Of a stretch of DNA of 6,912 bases, positions 6,663-6,912 are shown in pieces; within the stretch, counting starts at the first letter, position 1; each line of letters starts with the position of its first letter. The notes below the pieces were generated by a model. That model saw nothing but the letters and a program-made list of their open reading frames with translations. It did not search any database and was not told where the DNA came from. A program made the translations under genes and the position numbers. The DNA lies in assembly GCA_022822125.1 (NCBI GenBank), contig JAJECF010000001.1, forward strand, positions 1-6,912, in the 5' to 3' direction. The stretch is from Alphaproteobacteria bacterium (GTDB lineage: Bacteria > Pseudomonadota > Alphaproteobacteria > Bin95).

Positions 6663-6912
6663 ATGCGCACCTTCGTCTATGTGGACGGGTTCAACCTCTA
6701 CTATGGCGCCCTCAAGGGAACGCCGTGGCGGTGGCTGGATCCGGTCGCCCTGTTCGGGAAGGTGCTGCAGCCGCGACACGACATCGTCGCCGTGAAGTAC
6801 TTCACGGCGAGGGTCTCGGGAACGCCCGGCGATCCGTCCAAGCCGCAGCGCCAGGACGCGTATCTGCGCGCCGTGCAACGGTTCCGGCCCGAGGTCGAGG
6901 TGTATTTCGGGC
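6663..6912 (+). CDS. NYN-domain protein (PIN-like nuclease fold), 3'-truncated
   Basis: The frame starts at ATG 6663 and stays open to the window end, giving 83 residues. The N-terminus MRTFVYVDGFNLYYGALKG is the classic first strand and loop of NYN (LabA/limkain-type) domains: a hydrophobic strand FVYVDGFN with the likely metal-binding D8 and N11, followed by LYYG. Further on, VAVKYFTARV (46-55) and a KPQRQDAYLRAV helix (63-74) fit the second strand and helix of the fold, then VEVYFG starts the third strand. NYN proteins share the PIN/FLAP nuclease fold and many are thought to act on RNA; the substrate here is unknown. The remaining acidic residues lie beyond the window, so activity cannot be judged. 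The ribosome binding site is weak (GGGCGG 6651-6656, 6 bases before ATG) and abuts the terminator T-tract. That suggests control by read-through or a promoter inside the hairpin region. No partner gene is visible, and a conjugation role is unsupported. Confidence 0.85.
   Translation, partial: MRTFVYVDGFNLYYGALKGTPWRWLDPVALFGKVLQPRHDIVAVKYFTARVSGTPGDPSKPQRQDAYLRAVQRFRPEVEVYFG

Noticed and set aside
6191..6670. A minus-strand frame across the traI end and the spacer
   Set aside because: It crosses both hairpins and the terminator, and its product is Arg/Pro/Ser-rich with no ribosome binding site worth naming.
4179..6878. An 899-codon open frame on the minus strand opposite traI and the NYN gene
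   Set aside because: It runs through the NYN and terminator region and mirrors traI, whose catalytic motifs are all intact. Its product is Arg/Ala/Gly-rich without recognisable motifs. Long antisense frames are expected where third positions are nearly all G or C.

Overview
The window is very GC-rich, with coding strongly biased to C/G at third positions. It looks like the distal end of an F-type conjugative transfer (tra) operon from an alphaproteobacterium, carried either on a plasmid or on an integrative conjugative element. The lineage call is an inference from base composition and the style of the proteins, not from a database match. No replication, integration or oriT signal that would separate plasmid from ICE is visible.

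Layout. Positions 1-708 hold the 3' end of a plus-strand gene read as traG (mating-pair stabilisation) from its position and tail. Positions 732-1076 hold a small minus-strand gene for a 114-residue protein with a two-helix membrane hairpin; it is convergent with traG and divergent from traD. A 116-base pyrimidine-rich spacer follows, containing a near-identical direct repeat. Positions 1193-3487 encode TraD, the type IV coupling ATPase. After a single base, traI (3489-6503) encodes a MobF/TrwC-type relaxase-helicase. A 159-base spacer (6504-6662) carries two UUCG-loop hairpins, the second followed by a T-tract as in an intrinsic terminator. Twelve bases after the T-tract a NYN-domain (PIN-like nuclease fold) gene starts; it runs off the window end.

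How the parts work together. TraI would nick and unwind the transferred strand. TraD would receive the TraI-DNA complex at the inner membrane and feed it to the type IV secretion channel. TraG would stabilise the mating pair and, in characterised F/SXT systems, is the partner recognised by entry exclusion proteins. The reverse-strand membrane protein sits where F carries traS/traT and where SXT/R391 carries eex, so it is a positional candidate for exclusion, although its opposite orientation is atypical. The NYN gene is probably a separate transcription unit or one controlled by the hairpins in front of it.

The main points of interest are this small membrane protein and the tandem UUCG-hairpin leader before the NYN gene. 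The rest is a recognisable conjugation module.
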